A DNA stretch of 64,000 nucleotides, from positions 124,541,016-124,605,015 of the forward strand of contig OX465580.1 of the NCBI GenBank assembly GCA_950022655.1, in the 5' to 3' direction. The translations under genes and the position numbers were made by a program. Of the stretch, positions 33,367 through 46,952 are shown in pieces. Each line of letters starts with the position of its first letter. Within the stretch, counting starts at the first letter, position 1. Below the pieces are notes generated by a model that saw only the letters and a list, made by a program, of their open reading frames with translations, was not told the DNA's origin and searched no databases. This stretch comes from Alentia gelatinosa. Its lineage: Eukaryota; Annelida; Polychaeta; Phyllodocida; Polynoidae.

Positions 33367-34489
33367 AATTAAAAGGTGGCGTCACTCAGTGTTTAAAGGA
33401 CTGGTATTTTTGCTAATATTGTAATGTTTTCCGTGAAAAACAGTCTTTTGGTCTGAGACCGAAAGTCGTACTTCTGCGGTTATTGGTGCGGTGGCTGCCG
33501 TGGCTGCTGTTGCTGCTGGTAACACGGAATCCTGTTGTCAGGACGGATTTCATTGCAGTACGGGTCCAAACAAAATCATTGCTGAAATTGGAAGAATGAA
33601 TAAATAAACAAACTTGCAATTGATGGGGTTAAAGTTGCAGAGATAATAGATGTGGTAACCGACAAGAAGTCATACGTTTGGCGTTCACGAGTTATTGCCC
33701 AGAGTCAGAAATATTGTTGAAGGTTTGTTTAAAAATTCAACAACAGTCGACAAGGGATTCTAAAATAGCTGACATTCTAAGTATCATTTGATTTACCATG
33801 GGAAAAGCCAGCTACTATTGCAGGATATAAATCATAACTTTAGAGAAACAGAGAATATAATTAGGATTTAGAGGCCCGCCTGTTGGGGGTCACCTTGTAT
33901 ACAGGACAGACAGGGGAGGGTGTGTGCCAGGCTGGACAAGGCATCATCTTTCCATGTATGGCCAGCTGCTGCTTACAGATGAAACTTGCCATATCTGACT
34001 AGAAGAAGGAAGTGACCCCACAAGGAATATATATTTCCCCATATATATCCAGTTATAAGTACAATCTATAGCAAATTGTTGATTTAATCAACCTTCATCG
34101 TACTCTATTTCCACATTGATACTAGTGCACATATACTATTGTATTGATAATTAGCATACTGAGTGGTTCTCAATGTGGAAAATGGTTCATGGAATGCGTT
34201 TCCTCTAATAGAGATGGCATTTTTGTGCCTTCGATATATATGAACGGGTAGGAGCTGATGCTGCACTCCTGTGTATGTTAAAACAAGGCAGGGGTGGATA
34301 GGTTCCTACAGTTTTAAGCCTAGTGTAAAACTCTACTCCCACGCCCCCAATAAAAATGATAAAAAGAAACAGATAAAACGCGGGACCTTGGGAGAGGTCC
34401 AAAGGGAAACTGCTATGCTCTCTTCGTGCCACACTTTACACCTGCTGCATCCTTTACGTAGAAATTCCATCTTTAGAATACCATCATGA
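33367..34489. other. unassigned sequence
   Basis: Nothing recognised beyond short trinucleotide-like GCTGCT repetition near 33492-33520. Confidence 0.35.
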
Positions 34490-34744
34490 AATGTCACGGA
34501 ATTTCATATGATTGTTTATATGGCGTGAGTTGTCTGTATGGAATGATATCACGAAGTGTAGATGAGTGATATCTGTAGTAGAAGACAACAAACACCATGT
34601 AGAAAATTATATGAAAGTGAGTGATATTCATATCTTGTCCTACCCTGTCACATGTTTTTAACTTCATATGTCACCAGTGGCATGTAAATATTTTCTGGCA
34701 TAACCGTGTTAATTCTATGGATATTTATATGAGGGTTAGGATAA
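34490..34744 (-). mobile_element. Family B element, old copy (TCCTACC type)
   Basis: The hairpin has TTTCATATGATTGTTTATATG facing CATGTAGAAAATTATATGAAA. The inner arms are GATATCAC and GTGATATC. The core begins TTGTCCTACCCTG near 34636 and ends GGGTTAGGATAAA at 34743. It keeps TATGTCACCAGTGGCAT. The conserved block is worn (GTGTTAATTCTATGG). Confidence 0.7.
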
Positions 34745-35628
34745 ATAGACATACATCATTAAGTTCTTATTAATGTAAAAATAATGTAGTTTGTCATAGT
34801 CTTCTCTATACGTTTTCCATTCTGTAGATCGCCTTTGTATGACCTACCACTTAGTACACATTAGTCACAGATTGTTTCGTCTTTATTAGTTTATGCTTAA
34901 CCTACAGTTGTAAAGATAGACAACCCTGAATTATTCTCTTCTTTATCTATTGCACTAGGTTGGGGGGAATAGGGGGAGGCAGGTACGACCTACAAATATG
35001 CAAACAAATAGCCAGAAAAAACATTGATCTGGAACCATCCTACTCTTGGTATCATTCATTTCGTTATAAGCAATAACCACATATTGTTTTGGTCTCTAGG
35101 TATCATGTCCTTCCTATTATTGCTGTATGATTCAACGTTTATGAACTGGGCTATGATTAAACCGGTTATAAATCATTGATTTTGTTGGTTGTTGTTGGAA
35201 AAAATAAGTGGAATATAACTTTTGAAAGGGGAAGATAATGGAATATGATCAATTTGGATGATATTGAAATGAGCTTTATATTGATTTTTACTCGGAATCT
35301 CAGTTCATCGTCACTTCGTTGTATCCCACACAGCTGCCGGCGCAGTGTCTCTGCCAGCCTCCTTATCAGCTTCTCACAGCCGCGCTTAATCCACCCCGCC
35401 AGGTGTATACAGACACTGCAGCGCGGGCTAGTGATCCTAGCTTCACACTTATTAACATCATTGACTTCATTCCCATATCCAATGTCGGCCATCCTCGGTA
35501 AAGTTCGTTTCCTTCAAGAAAGCGAAATGTTACTGTAGGTAAAAGGTCGTAGGCCAATGCATGGCTGGAAGAGACCAGTCTGATATCTGCCATTTGCATG
35601 ACCGATGTTTATATATCTGTAGAAATAC
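34745..35628. other. unassigned sequence
   Basis: Overlapping frames at 35166-35599 on both strands mirror each other and have no recognisable domain. Confidence 0.35.
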
Positions 35629-37563
<1,935 letters not shown>

Positions 37564-37771
37564 GGGCCCGTTTAATAATTTAGGATGGTACATGTAGCCC
37601 CTTTTCTATATACGATAGAGACCTTGGGACGATGTGGGTCAACTTTATTTAACACTTATGGATGACTAAGACTGCCTCAGCAAACAGGCTTGAATATATT
37701 TAAATGACAACACTTGGACAAGGTGCAAAAAGGAAACTTCATGTACGCTCCTAGATTACTAAACGGGGCCC
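37564..37771 (+). mobile_element. Family A MITE, copy 2
   Basis: GGGCCCGTTTAATAATTTAGG at the left, TAGATTACTAAACGGGGCCC at the right, about 208 bp. It has the interior wording of the family (GACGATGTGGGTCAACTTT, ACTTATGGATGAC). Confidence 0.85.
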
Positions 37772-37792
37772 TGGCTTCCAGGCTACGATACC

Positions 37793-38010
37793 GGGCCCGC
37801 TTAACAATCTAGGATCGTACATGGAAACCCTTTTCTGTACCTTGTTCAAGGGTTATCGTTTAATACTATTTAAGTTTGTTCGCTAAGACAATCTTAGCCG
37901 TCCATAAGGTCATCCGTAGATGTTGAATTAAGTTGACCCACATTGTCCCTAGGTCTATGGCATGCATATAAGGGCTTTCATGTATGATCCTAGATTATCA
38001 AACGGGCCCC
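37793..38010 (-). mobile_element. Family A MITE, copy 3, opposite orientation
   Basis: Inverted ends GGGCCCGCTTAACAATCTAGG and CTAGATTATCAAACGGGCCCC. The interior is reversed relative to copy 2 (AGTTGACCCACATTGTCCC). Only about 20 bp separate the two copies, so together they form a larger inverted arrangement. Confidence 0.85.
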
Positions 38011-38270
38011 TGCTTCCTACCCTACACCCATGGCACTCACACCCTGCCACTTGCGCCAACACCCCCGCCTACACCCTCATCAAGCAGCGCACACCTCTTT
38101 GTGTTAACTCACCACACGCCAGGTAGATGGCGCTGCGCCCACAGTCACCTCACGCATGCGCGGCAGGGGGAAAGTCTTCCTCGGACGGAAGTAGGTAAAC
38201 CAGCGGTCTTGTTAGGCGTGGATGCATGCCAGAGGGCCGGTAGGGCGGTGGGGGCACGGTAAGGAGGACA
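38011..38270. promoter_or_regulatory. CpG-rich segment with NRF1-like and CTCF-like motifs
   Basis: CCAGGTAGATGGCGCTGCG at 38119-38137 and CACGCATGCGCGG at 38151-38163 lie 15-20 bp apart in a CG-rich stretch. NRF1 binds GCGCATGCGC-like sites near transcription starts. No exon can be recognised, so this is a weak call. Confidence 0.25.
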
Positions 38271-38279
38271 GGCGTGTCA

Positions 38280-38722
38280 AGGGTTACTGGAGAGCTCGAC
38301 CCGAAACGAACTCGACCCGAAACAAATACGACCCGTTTTGGAGAATTCAATTGGAGAACTCCACCCGTTTCAGATATTTATGAATAAGACATGTTCATAT
38401 AGACGGAAAGGTCTGATTAGTTAGATTTTAGACAAATAACCCAGCTGATTTAAAAGTCCAGTCATGTCTGGGGGTAGGGTGATGTTTAGGGTTAGGGTTA
38501 GGATTGGTGTCAGGGTTAGGGTTAAGGTGAGGATTTTCTTCATCAGAGAAGACCAAATTTGAGGCCAAGATAACATACTTACTACTAAGTATAGTATTTA
38601 TTCAAAGTGTTAGAAACTTGAGTTGGGAAGATTTAAAACGGGTCGAGTTCGTTACGGGTCGAGTTTTTTAGGGGTGGACTTCGTTAAGGGTCGACTTCGT
38701 CAGTATTCGTGTCAAGCAGCCA
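38280..38722. repeat. CTCGACCCG inverted repeats around a telomere-like tract
   Basis: At 38295-38370, CTCGACCCGAAACGAACTCG and related words are repeated. At 38635-38705 their complements appear (CGGGTCGAGTTCGTTACGGG, GGGTCGACTTCG). Between them is GTTTAGGGTTAGGGTTAGG-type sequence at 38484-38530. The arrangement suggests a non-autonomous element with sub-repeated inverted ends and an internal telomere-like stretch, similar in composition to 19.3-19.65 kb. Confidence 0.6.
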
Positions 38723-39339
38723 AGGACAGAACAGGCTTGTATCTGGACAATACGCTAGCATGCTACGTTTCTTGAGAAGTAAGCGGTGGACACTACACGT
38801 TACGATGTGTAAAACCTTAAATTACTTCTTTTCATGGGTTGAGCGTGACTGAATATGACATAAACTAATGTCAACCTTCCAGATATATCACAGATACCTT
38901 TTTAAAGTGTATCTGAAGTGCTCTGACAATGTCCCAGGGTGTCAACGCGATCTTGCCTCATTCATATCGCTCCGCATTAAACTCATCGAAAATGACTACT
39001 TTGACCAAAAATGATGTTGGTATCTTCTTTAGTCTTGTCAGGATAGAGGAGGAAACCTGACACCGGGTGAATATGGGAGGGAGTGTTAGATGTCTATAGA
39101 GGGTTGGGGTGTGGAGAGTTGGCTTTGGGAGTCAGGCTCTAGGTATGGATGTGTGATTATCAAAAGCCAACAATGAAGAGTGGATACCTGTAGATTTGGG
39201 GAGAGTGAGGAGAGGAGGGTTGTAAATGGAGTGAGGATGAAGAGGAGTTGTAGATGGGTACTGAGCAGGTGGTTGTACATAGAGAGGGAGAAAGTGACAG
39301 TTTGGCGAGACGGGATTGGGATTCGTTCTATTGCACAGG
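38723..39339. other. unassigned; short Family B hairpin trace
   Basis: ATTCATATCGCTCCGCATTAA and TTTGACCAAAAATGATGTTGG near 38960-39030 resemble the right arm of Family B hairpins, without a core. The remainder is unrecognised. Confidence 0.4.
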
Positions 39340-39965
39340 ATGAGGTAGACTGGCCTCAGTCCCTGTGTCCTACCCCTCCACCCCTTCTGAGTGACACAGG
39401 GTCTGGTCTCATCCGTAAACCGCCGTGTAGACTGGCGCGATTATGCACCACACTCCCCAAGCAGAGGTCTGGCTACTGGTCAGGATATCTAATGGGAGAT
39501 TGATACCCTCTCACCTTGATCTCAATGGAGACATAGTCAGAAGTAGGCAAAATGTATTGCTGTGACTACACAGGTGGCCAGGGAACTGGAGGAGGGGAGG
39601 GGGAGGGGCAGAGGGAGGTATAGGGTTACAGGGAGTGGCTTGGGGTCATAAACAGGAGATTCTGGTCAGAGTGGACACGTCTTTGATTCATGGGCCAGTC
39701 AGAGAAGGACACATGCTATAATGAATTGTATTACGATTTTCTTTAATCATTTAATGAATGTTCATAATCAAAGACTTGAGCAAGTCTAAGGATGAGGTAC
39801 ACTTGCTAAAATCTTTGATCATAAACATATATTGAATTATTAAAAAAATGTAGTTAGATAAACTTTCTCCTGACTGGTCCAGGAATCAACCTGTATTGAG
39901 GAGAGGAGGGGTGGAATAGGTGGGGGGATACAGGGACTGGGGCCAGTCGGTGTTGCTGTGTGGGC
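39340..39965. mobile_element. large fold-back element R3, copy 1
   Basis: The left arm contains GACTGGCCTCAGTCCCTG, GGGCCAGTCAGAGAAGGAC and GAATGTTCATAATCAAAGAC. The right arm repeats them in complement as GTCTTTG-type words (AATCTTTGATCATAAACAT), CTGACTGGTCCAGGAATC and CAGGGACTGGGGCCAGTC. The turn is near 39785-39800. The left arm carries about 250 bp that the right lacks. No coding capacity. Copies 2 and 3 are at 44.9 and 48.7 kb. Confidence 0.7.
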
Positions 39966-41229
39966 GAGTGAGTGTGTGAGTGAGTGAGCGAGCGTGTGTG
40001 TGTACGGTACAAGGTCGGTGCTGGGACCAGCGTCTCCAGGAGATTACCTATTGATCACGCCCTTATCAGGCTGACCCTCAGCAAACACCTTTTTCTCGGT
40101 AATAATATTTGCATAATATCCTGATATGAGAGCGGCGGCGGGCCTGGTGGCGCGGGTAAACGGGTTGCGGTGGGGGGTAAGAACCCTTCTCACCAGGCAG
40201 AACTCCGTGGATCAAATTACGGGGAGAAGGAGACATGGTCGCTTAAAGGAGGCGGTCATGGGTGTAAGGCTGAGGCTTACAACTGAACTACATACACCTA
40301 ATATCCGTCGGCGAGGCTTACGAAGGGTTACAGTTTGGTCAGTCAGGTAATCCTGTTATTATCCCCATCAATTGGCAGGCCGGGCAGAATGCCAAACTTC
40401 ACACTGAATGTGTCTCAATTGTAGAGTACATGAAATTGAAACGTGTTCATCCACAATGATATGTGGGTTCTTGTTTGGTTGTTTTGGGATTAGGGAATTA
40501 CTGCCAATTTTTTCGGATTGTCCTCAGCTTCAAATAAAAAAGATGCATTCTTTTCAGTTCCTCGATATGTCGTACGAACAGATACAATGTCCATACATTG
40601 CAATCCCACATTCCCTCACCCATCCGTCCGTCTGTCATTCTCTTCTTATTGTTCCCCTGGTGAGAATATAATTGAGTTGCAGGAAGGTTGGGGCAGAGGT
40701 GGATGAAATAATGCAGTTTGGGCTTTTTCGTTGTCTTTTTTCACTCGGGTCGCTGGCATTCTTCTGCCTTGTAACACCTTCTCCGATCCACGAAAATTGC
40801 CGTTCTCGTGACTAATAAGTGAGGCAATTGAAAGGTGAAACCTTCGTAACCTTTATCGAAACTGACAAAGTGATGAGCTTAGGATTTCTGTATTTATGGT
40901 ATGGAAATGGCAGCACCATTAATATCTTGGTATGAAATTGCAGCCCAGGTGATACGTATAGATTTCTCTTGCTCGTCTAATGGATAATGTGTCTGACTGA
41001 AGAATGGTGGTCAGAATACACCAATTAAAGCTTGGTAACCTTGATACAGTGTTTCTGATTAGAAACTCTGCGTCAAAGGCGAATTAGGTGGATGGGGAGA
41101 ACTTAAGAATGAGAATATAAGCCAGATGATGATGCAGACTTCAGAATTTGAATGTAGACAATAAGTGATGGTGAGTCAAACCTTCGAGTCATAATCCAGA
41201 CCAGATAATTAGGAGGAAACTAAAAAAAT
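39966..41229. other. unassigned sequence
   Basis: A short GTGAGTGAGTG / GTGTGTGTG tract lies at 39964-40006, and a perfect octamer ATTTGCAT (POU-type site) at 40107-40114 sits just before a CG-rich patch. The 74-codon frame there (40126-40350) has no domain I can name. Confidence 0.35.
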
Positions 41230-41497
41230 GAAAATAACCCCACCTCATTCAACTGCTACGTAATTCACTCATCTTCGCTTCGTGAATTACTCAGTGGTCA
41301 AACTGAGTGAAGTACAGACCAAGTTATTTTCATTGAGTGGGTTCTTGATTTTATCTCACCCATGATCAGAAATATTATCAATCAATAAAATAACTTACCC
41401 AATTAGCCATTGAGTATTGGGTGCATTACTTTCACGGCCGTGAGGTATGAATTCCTAATGTTAAGCCTATGGAGAAAAAATACTGGGGTGAGATAAT
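41230..41497 (-). mobile_element. Family B element (TTATCTCACC type)
   Basis: The hairpin part has TACGTAATTCACTCATCTTCGCTTCGTG at its tip (partly self-complementary) and arms ending GAGTGGGTTCTTGATTTTATC. The core spans 41350-41496, from TTTATCTCACCC to CTGGGGTGAGATAA, with CCTAATGTTAAGCCTATGG and CACGGCCGTGAGGTATG. Shares the last segment with the 54.7-kb copy. Confidence 0.78.
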
Positions 41498-42109
41498 AAT
41501 TAGACAGACTTTCGAATCAGAATGCAGGCCGCATGATGGTGAGGTAGACTTCAGAATGGGAATGTAAAGCGGGTGTAGATGAGCCGGATTTGATGATGAG
41601 AATACAGAACTCTTCATGATCTCTATCCTCCTGATTTTTCTTTCCAACGCTTTCCTCAAAGAGTTCCGCTGTTTCCCCTCCTGCCTATAAATAATCACAA
41701 AACCACATCAACTGGAAATTCCCATAACGACGTTATGATTTGAGTACACAAAGTGGACACCCGTTTGAGGAAAAGAAATAGCGATCATTTGACCCAAGTC
41801 ATCCGAGATGATGATCCCATTCACTGATAATTGTTCTGTATTCTTAGAAATCTGAACACAAAGGAATATATAAGCTGTTGGTATCACTCAGAAACGCGAT
41901 AGCTTTAGCCATTTTGTATTCAGCTGAGCTGAGTTTTAGCTTTAGAAGCGACAAAACCTTTCACAGTCCACTCACAGGAAATGGTGAGGTGCCTACAGAC
42001 GAAAACCACATTTTCCCTCCCCAGATACCCCCTGAAAGCAGAGGTGAAGAGGGCAGTTCTTCTGAAGAAAAATACCATATATTTTTCTATCACACTATTC
42101 CACTGACCA
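41498..42109. other. unassigned sequence
   Basis: Nothing recognised. Confidence 0.3.
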
Positions 42110-42151
42110 GGGCCCGTTTAATAATCTAGGATCGTACACGAATACCCTTTT

Positions 42152-42540
42152 CTTTATCCTACCCCTAATATAAAATCCCATAGGCTTAACATTGACTTTC
42201 CTTATGCGCTGTATGTCGCACACGGATAAAAAATCGCTCCTAGGAGCATACAAAAAATGGTCCAATCAGAGATCAGCAGCTGAAAGTAGTTCCAAGTGCC
42301 TTCAGAGCAGCAAGGAGAGCTATTTGAAGGACTTCAGAAAGTTTTTATCGTGTTTTTTGTTATTATCCTCACATAAAAAATATTGTTCACATGGGGTAGG
42401 ATAAAATCAAAACCTTATTCGTTTTAATCTGGGCTCCCGTATGCGACGACTGGAGTTTGGCGTAGTGATATCCGGAGCCAAAACTCCAGGAGTCGCATAC
42501 GGGAGCCCAGATTAAAACGAATATGGTTTTACGATAGTAC
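42152..42540 (+). mobile_element. Family B element (TTATCCTACC type), nested
   Basis: The core spans 42154-42405, from TTATCCTACCCCTAATA to GGGGTAGGATAA, and is longer than usual. CCATAGGCTTAACATTGAC lies near its left end and TCCAATCAGAGATCAGCAG inside. The hairpin to 42535 is nearly perfect: TTTTAATCTGGGCTCCCG faces CGGGAGCCCAGATTAAAA. A short frame inside (42192-42404) has no known domain. Confidence 0.85.
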
Positions 42541-42643
42541 GCGAAGGAGACCCAGGGATGATGTGGGTCAAGTTAATTCAACACTTTTCGGCGACCATAT
42601 GGACGGCTAAGACTGTCGTAGAGAACGAACTTAGCAATCATTA

Positions 42644-43121
42644 CCCCAGATCCCCGAATGAAACAAGAGGAGGCCGGAGTGGGCTTATAAAATTTTATTA
42701 AATTTTATATGTCTTATTGATATGAATAAGGTTATACAATGAATATCAATAATAAGAATAAATGTATAATTGACATATGTATTTTGTTGTCAATTATGAA
42801 CAGTTTATGATAACATAATGAAGTTATTATGTAATATTACATAGTCATGAGGAACATGTAATAATAAAATAATACTAATAGCCCTACGAGTGGAAGGAGT
42901 AGAAGAGAAAAAAGGAGAGGGTGGGTGGGAAGAAAAAGTACGTGTATGAGGTGTGAGACCTGAGAAGCGTATGAGGCAGAGTACAGTGTCGACCTAGCGC
43001 ACTTTGATGTTTAGTGCGGCCGAGAGTGGAGAGGGGGCGCAGGGGTGCGCTAGTGCAGAGGTGTTTCACCAGGGGGGGGGGGGGGGCAATGACCACCCCT
43101 GACCAAAGGCCATGGGCAACC
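42644..43121 (+). mobile_element. 478-bp element R2, copy 2, nested
   Basis: Inverted relative to 24583-25052, with the same ends (CCCCAGATCCCCGAATG and CCATGGGCAACC). It is flanked by a perfect 5-bp duplication, CATTA at 42639-42643 and 43122-43126, inside the Family A sequence AATCATTAAACGATAACC. A run of about 17 G lies near 43070-43086. No open frame or inverted terminal repeat; class unknown. Confidence 0.85.
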
Positions 43122-43185
43122 CATTAAACGATAACCCCTGTATACGGTCCAGAATAAAGTACAATCCTAGATTATTCAACGGACC

Positions 43186-44035
43186 AGATTCCTCAACTGG
43201 AAGATGCCGTGCTCAGTGAACCCCCTTCATCACTCAGCGTCAGTGACGCGTTCCCCATGCAATTCCCCGCAATTACTACCGTTACGACTACCACGAAGCT
43301 GAGCGGCCCAGCTTTCTGATTGGGTTCCTAGAGAACGGGTATGTCACACTCATTGAGTACGACGTAAAGTTTACCATGTGGAACACACTGTGTGATTGGT
43401 CGATAGTCCACAGGTGACATCCAATTGGCTGACCACAGGACGTGGCCCTTATTGACTTAGGACCTGGAACTATCGAGCGATATTACACCTGCCTGACAAG
43501 AGAGAGAAATCACCCGGATGGTTATGGGCATTTCTCACTGGGTGAAGTTCCCAAATTGACGAATGTGGGAAAATCTGGGGAAATCCTCTCATCGTTGGGT
43601 TGGAAATTAGAGAAGGATTTATCAAGTCACGCGATAAGGTTAAGCAAGGGAGAGTCACAAGTAAGCAGAGATTTAGGAAGCTGTGTCCGTCAATATTGTT
43701 CTGGGATGGAAGGGGATGAGAGGGTGTTATTAGTGGTAGTCGCTTCCTACGATCAGCACCTTTTTGTAGTAGTTTCTTGATCAAAAGGAGGACACAATAG
43801 ATAGAGCCTTTTACAGTAAACTTCGTAGCCTAATAAAGGAGCAAATCCCACAATTGCTAAGCAATTGTTTTTCATGGCTGTGCCCAACATGGTGAGAGAC
43901 CATTCATTGAATTTTCTCATAGTTCATGCTGATGTCTGAGAGAATCATGTCCCAGACTATATATGCATTAAGCCGCGAACACACCAGGTTTCCAATGCAC
44001 ACCGACGCGCCTTACGACGCACAATTACATTGAAT
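43186..44035. other. unassigned sequence
   Basis: The 112-codon frame at 43442-43780 overlaps a similar one on the other strand, and neither has a recognisable domain. From 43975 the wording CGAACACACCAGGTTTCC looks like the left end of an older repeat into which the next element inserted (its other side may be GTTTGGTGGGTTAC after 44404). Confidence 0.35.
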
Positions 44036-44039
44036 TTAA

Positions 44040-44403
44040 CCCTTTAAGGACGAGTGACTGGCGCCTAGATACTACCATAAGGACGTGTGGCGGTGGCAGT
44101 TTGTTTGGCTAGAGGACCGGCACATAACAGTTAAAACTGATAATTTAAGTTTATAATCATGCAATATGACACATAATCATAGATATTTTATTTCTTTTGA
44201 ATAGAAATATTAAATATGATGTTATATCTACATTTTCTGAGGACTTCATAAATATTGCTCTATCATTTCTTTGTTAAAACAATTTTGTTGATATTGGGAC
44301 AATGATGCCTCCAGGCATCATGCGCCTTAAGTGCGATGATGCCTCCAGGCATCATGCGTCTTTAGCGAGGTGATGCCTCCAGGCACCATTCGTCCTTAAA
44401 GGG
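44040..44403 (+). mobile_element. piggyBac-type MITE with palindromic repeats, copy 1
   Basis: The ends are CCCTTTAAGGACG and CGTCCTTAAAGGG. They are preceded by TTAA (44036-44039) and followed by TTGG, a mutated TTAA. TTAA targets and CCCTTT-type ends are the mark of piggyBac elements. The 3' third carries three units with GATGCCTCCAGGCATCATGCG near 44304, 44336 and 44371. No transposase is encoded. The last unit merges into the terminal repeat, so the array may have grown from the terminus. Confidence 0.78.
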
Positions 44404-44864
44404 TTGGGGTGCATCAGAATGTCTTACGTTTGCGTTTGCGTTTGGTGGGTTACAGGCCTTGTATTAAAGAGACTCAACAAGTGTAAGGCTATGAATGAGT
44501 CTCTTTGTATGTACCAGTGGTTCTTAATGTAGTGCAGGGAAAAAAACATCCATCCCTTATCAGCTCTCCTCGTTACTTCTCCGGGCTGCACGGTTCTTCA
44601 TCTAGGTACAGATTACCGCTGCACATCGTCTTATCACTAAACCCGCACGTCCCCCTTGCATGACTTTTATTCCGTTGGTTTACCCCAGTCCGGATTAGAT
44701 GTAGCGTTGTGCCCTGAAAGGCAGATGATTGGTTTATTTATTGTGCATGATGACAGTCGTTACGAGCTCCCGCTCATTACGGGTCGGACAATGTCGGGCC
44801 TTGCCTGAAAGATAGGTAGAAGCCACACAAATAAGACGGCTAAGTCCGTTCCTGGCTGCAGACA
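44404..44864. other. unassigned sequence
   Basis: The first 50 bp may be the right part of an older interrupted repeat (TTACGTTTGCGTTTGCG). Nothing else recognised. Confidence 0.3.
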
Positions 44865-45075
44865 GGCTTCAGTCCCTGTATCCGTGTTATACCTACCCTA
44901 TATCGCTGTGATTCCTGGGCCTGTCAGGGAAAGATTACATATGATAATGCATTTTATCCTGGTTAAGTTTTATCATTCATTGAATGTTCAGGGTCAAGGA
45001 CTTGAGAAGGTCTAACAGTTGCTGTGTATCATACACAACTAAAATGAGTAATGCATTGAAACTGACAGTCGACAT
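44865..45075 (+). mobile_element. fold-back element R3, copy 2 (partial)
   Basis: GCTTCAGTCCCTGTATCCG, TGATTCCTGGGCCTGTCAGG, TTCATTGAATGTTCAGGG and AAGGACTTGAGAAGGTC follow the same order as the left arm of the 39.3-kb copy. The right arm is largely absent after 45040. Confidence 0.6.
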
Positions 45076-46123
45076 TGATATGCACGCACTCAGCCGATTG
45101 ACTCATTCTTCATCGCCTTTTTTTTTAAAGTGTTTTCTTTATAATTTCATTTAAAAAGAAATTACACCCCGTTTATGACGATTGCTGATATTTATTCAGC
45201 AAGAAAAGATATACAAGCTCAGCCGTCTTCTGTATGGCAGGTTTACATCGGGGCCTTTATCATCCAAGATTGGTTCTTATCAGGAATATATGCCAAAACA
45301 AATTGTGGGTGATGATAATAATGGGAGATGAGATGGCATCTCACAATACGCGTTTATCCATATTCTGGCATTTATACCTGTCCAATAATCGGCAGTCACC
45401 ATCAGCGAATTACCGCTTTACTCGACATAACCAGAACTACAATATTGTAATATATTGACATTTGATAGGCCTATATCCAATTCCAATTTCGGTAGGAATT
45501 ATTATGAGTCGCTATACTACTATCCTGTGTCTCTATGTCTCCCGTTTTATTCATGTATATTATTGTTGCTGCCCATAGGCGACTCGTATAATCGAGAGCT
45601 GCAGTAGATCTCCCCCCCCCCCCCCCATTGAAAGAGGGCACCCTTGATGAAAATCAAAGAAAAGATGATTAAATTCTGTTTCGATCGCAGTGTATCGAGG
45701 TTACGATCCGTGTAAGGTTTATTCTTTCAGATATACAGGTTTATTCTTACAAATAGACAGTCGCTGCTTCTCGGAAACATCCATCTTGGAAAAGGTCTAC
45801 CTCGACCGTTAAAGAGGTACATGTAGTTAACACCAGACGTGACTAGAGTATGGGACCCGCAATGAACGATGTATAGGGCACAGAGTGACTGCTAGTTCTG
45901 CCATCATCCTCCAGGAAATTATACTGTAGTCGGGGGCAACCATTGTTTTCAGCTGTCACAACCTATATATAATTATGAGACAAGACAAAACCCCTCTATG
46001 GCAAGCAAAAAGAACATATTCATAATCAAATCTATCAATAACTGAACCTGCCACCTGGTGTTTTCTTGGGCGTCGGGGGGAGGGGGGGGGTAGCAAGATG
46101 GCCGTCTCTATAACACAATAACT
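45076..46123. other. unassigned sequence with a C-run
   Basis: A run of about 16 C lies at 45611-45627, and G-rich runs near 46076-46089. No gene or repeat recognised. Confidence 0.35.
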
Positions 46124-46695
46124 ATTTATCTCACCCCTGGTATTTTTGCCCATAGGCTTAACATTGGGAACTGGTAAAGAGCACTGGACTTTTAATCCTA
46201 AAGTTGTCAGACTTTGTGAGTTCGAGTCCCACTGCAGCCACTTTTTTCTTTCTCCTTCACCCCCAACAGCTATATCAACCGCCAATCCTTCTCATACCAT
46301 GTCTATGTGGTTGCGGGAAGTAAAAGAACTCTCACCATCGTAAATGTGTAGGGGTGAGATTTCTACCTGAATCTCATAGATTCAGTCAAACCCACAGTTA
46401 GTCTAATTGAACAAATTTGACGTTAAACTACCCAAACAAACAACCAAATCGTTCTCTATGCTCCTACGAGTATTGCAGTCCGTTCTCCATGGTCTTTATC
46501 CCGTGTGTTGTCCATTCCTTTAGTATGTATAGCGGTGAGATATATACAGAAAGCAACTCGTTTTAGTCAAAGAAGTAATTCTCCAACTCGTTTGAATGCT
46601 ACGTGATATTCATTCAGCTGTCACCTCATTCATATCGCTCCACATCAAACTCGTGGAGAACGAGGACTTTAACCAAAACGTATTGGTTTTTCCTT
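46124..46695 (+). mobile_element. Family B element split by a SINE
   Basis: TTTATCTCACCCCTGG and CCATAGGCTTAACATTGGG open the core at 46126. After the SINE at 46172-46449 it resumes CGTTCTCTATGCTCCTACG, and ends GCGGTGAGATATATAC near 46550. The hairpin follows: AGCAACTCGTTTTAGTCAAAG facing CTTTAACCAAAACGTATTG, with the tip TTCATTCAGCTGTCACCTC. Removing the SINE gives a normal element like that at 12.7 kb, so the SINE is younger. Confidence 0.85.
46172..46449 (+). mobile_element. tRNA-derived SINE S1, copy 4, 5'-truncated
   Basis: It starts inside the tRNA-like head (GGTAAAGAGCACTGGAC) and lacks the A box. The B box GAGTTCGAGTCCC is kept. The body and tail ACGTTAAACTACCCAAAC then CAAACAACC match copy 2. 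Inserted in a Family B core. Confidence 0.85.
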
Positions 46696-46952
46696 TATTA
46701 TTATCCATCGTATACAAAGTCCCATTGAAAATGTATGGGGACTCAGTAAAACACGACCCATTGTATAAAACCTGCCAGATACCATAACTGTGGTATACGG
46801 ATTCAAACCTGTGGTATACGGCCTCAAAACCATGGTATACGGGAAAAATAGTCCCTTTGTGCTATAGAGCAAAGAAATAGTCCCTATTGCTATACCCTTT
46901 AATATGGCAATTACTGGGTTTAATTTATTAGAAATAGTGGATAATAAATACA
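46696..46952. other. small repeated GTGGTATACGG words
   Basis: CTGTGGTATACGGATTCAAAC, CTGTGGTATACGGCCTC and CATGGTATACGGG occur in a row at 46789-46842, and GCTATAGAGCAAAGAAATAG / TCCCTATTGCTATACCC follow. This looks like a decayed short tandem repeat. No gene. Confidence 0.4.

Larger units (their letters stand above)
42110..43185 (+). mobile_element. Family A MITE, copy 4, split by two insertions
   Basis: The left end GGGCCCGTTTAATAATCTAGG is at 42110, and the right end CCTAGATTATTCAACGGACC finishes at 43185. The ~215-bp Family A sequence is interrupted after CCCTTTTCT by a Family B element (42152-42540), and within its AATCATTAAACG segment by element R2 (42644-43121). This gives the order: Family A first, the other two later. 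Confidence 0.85.
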
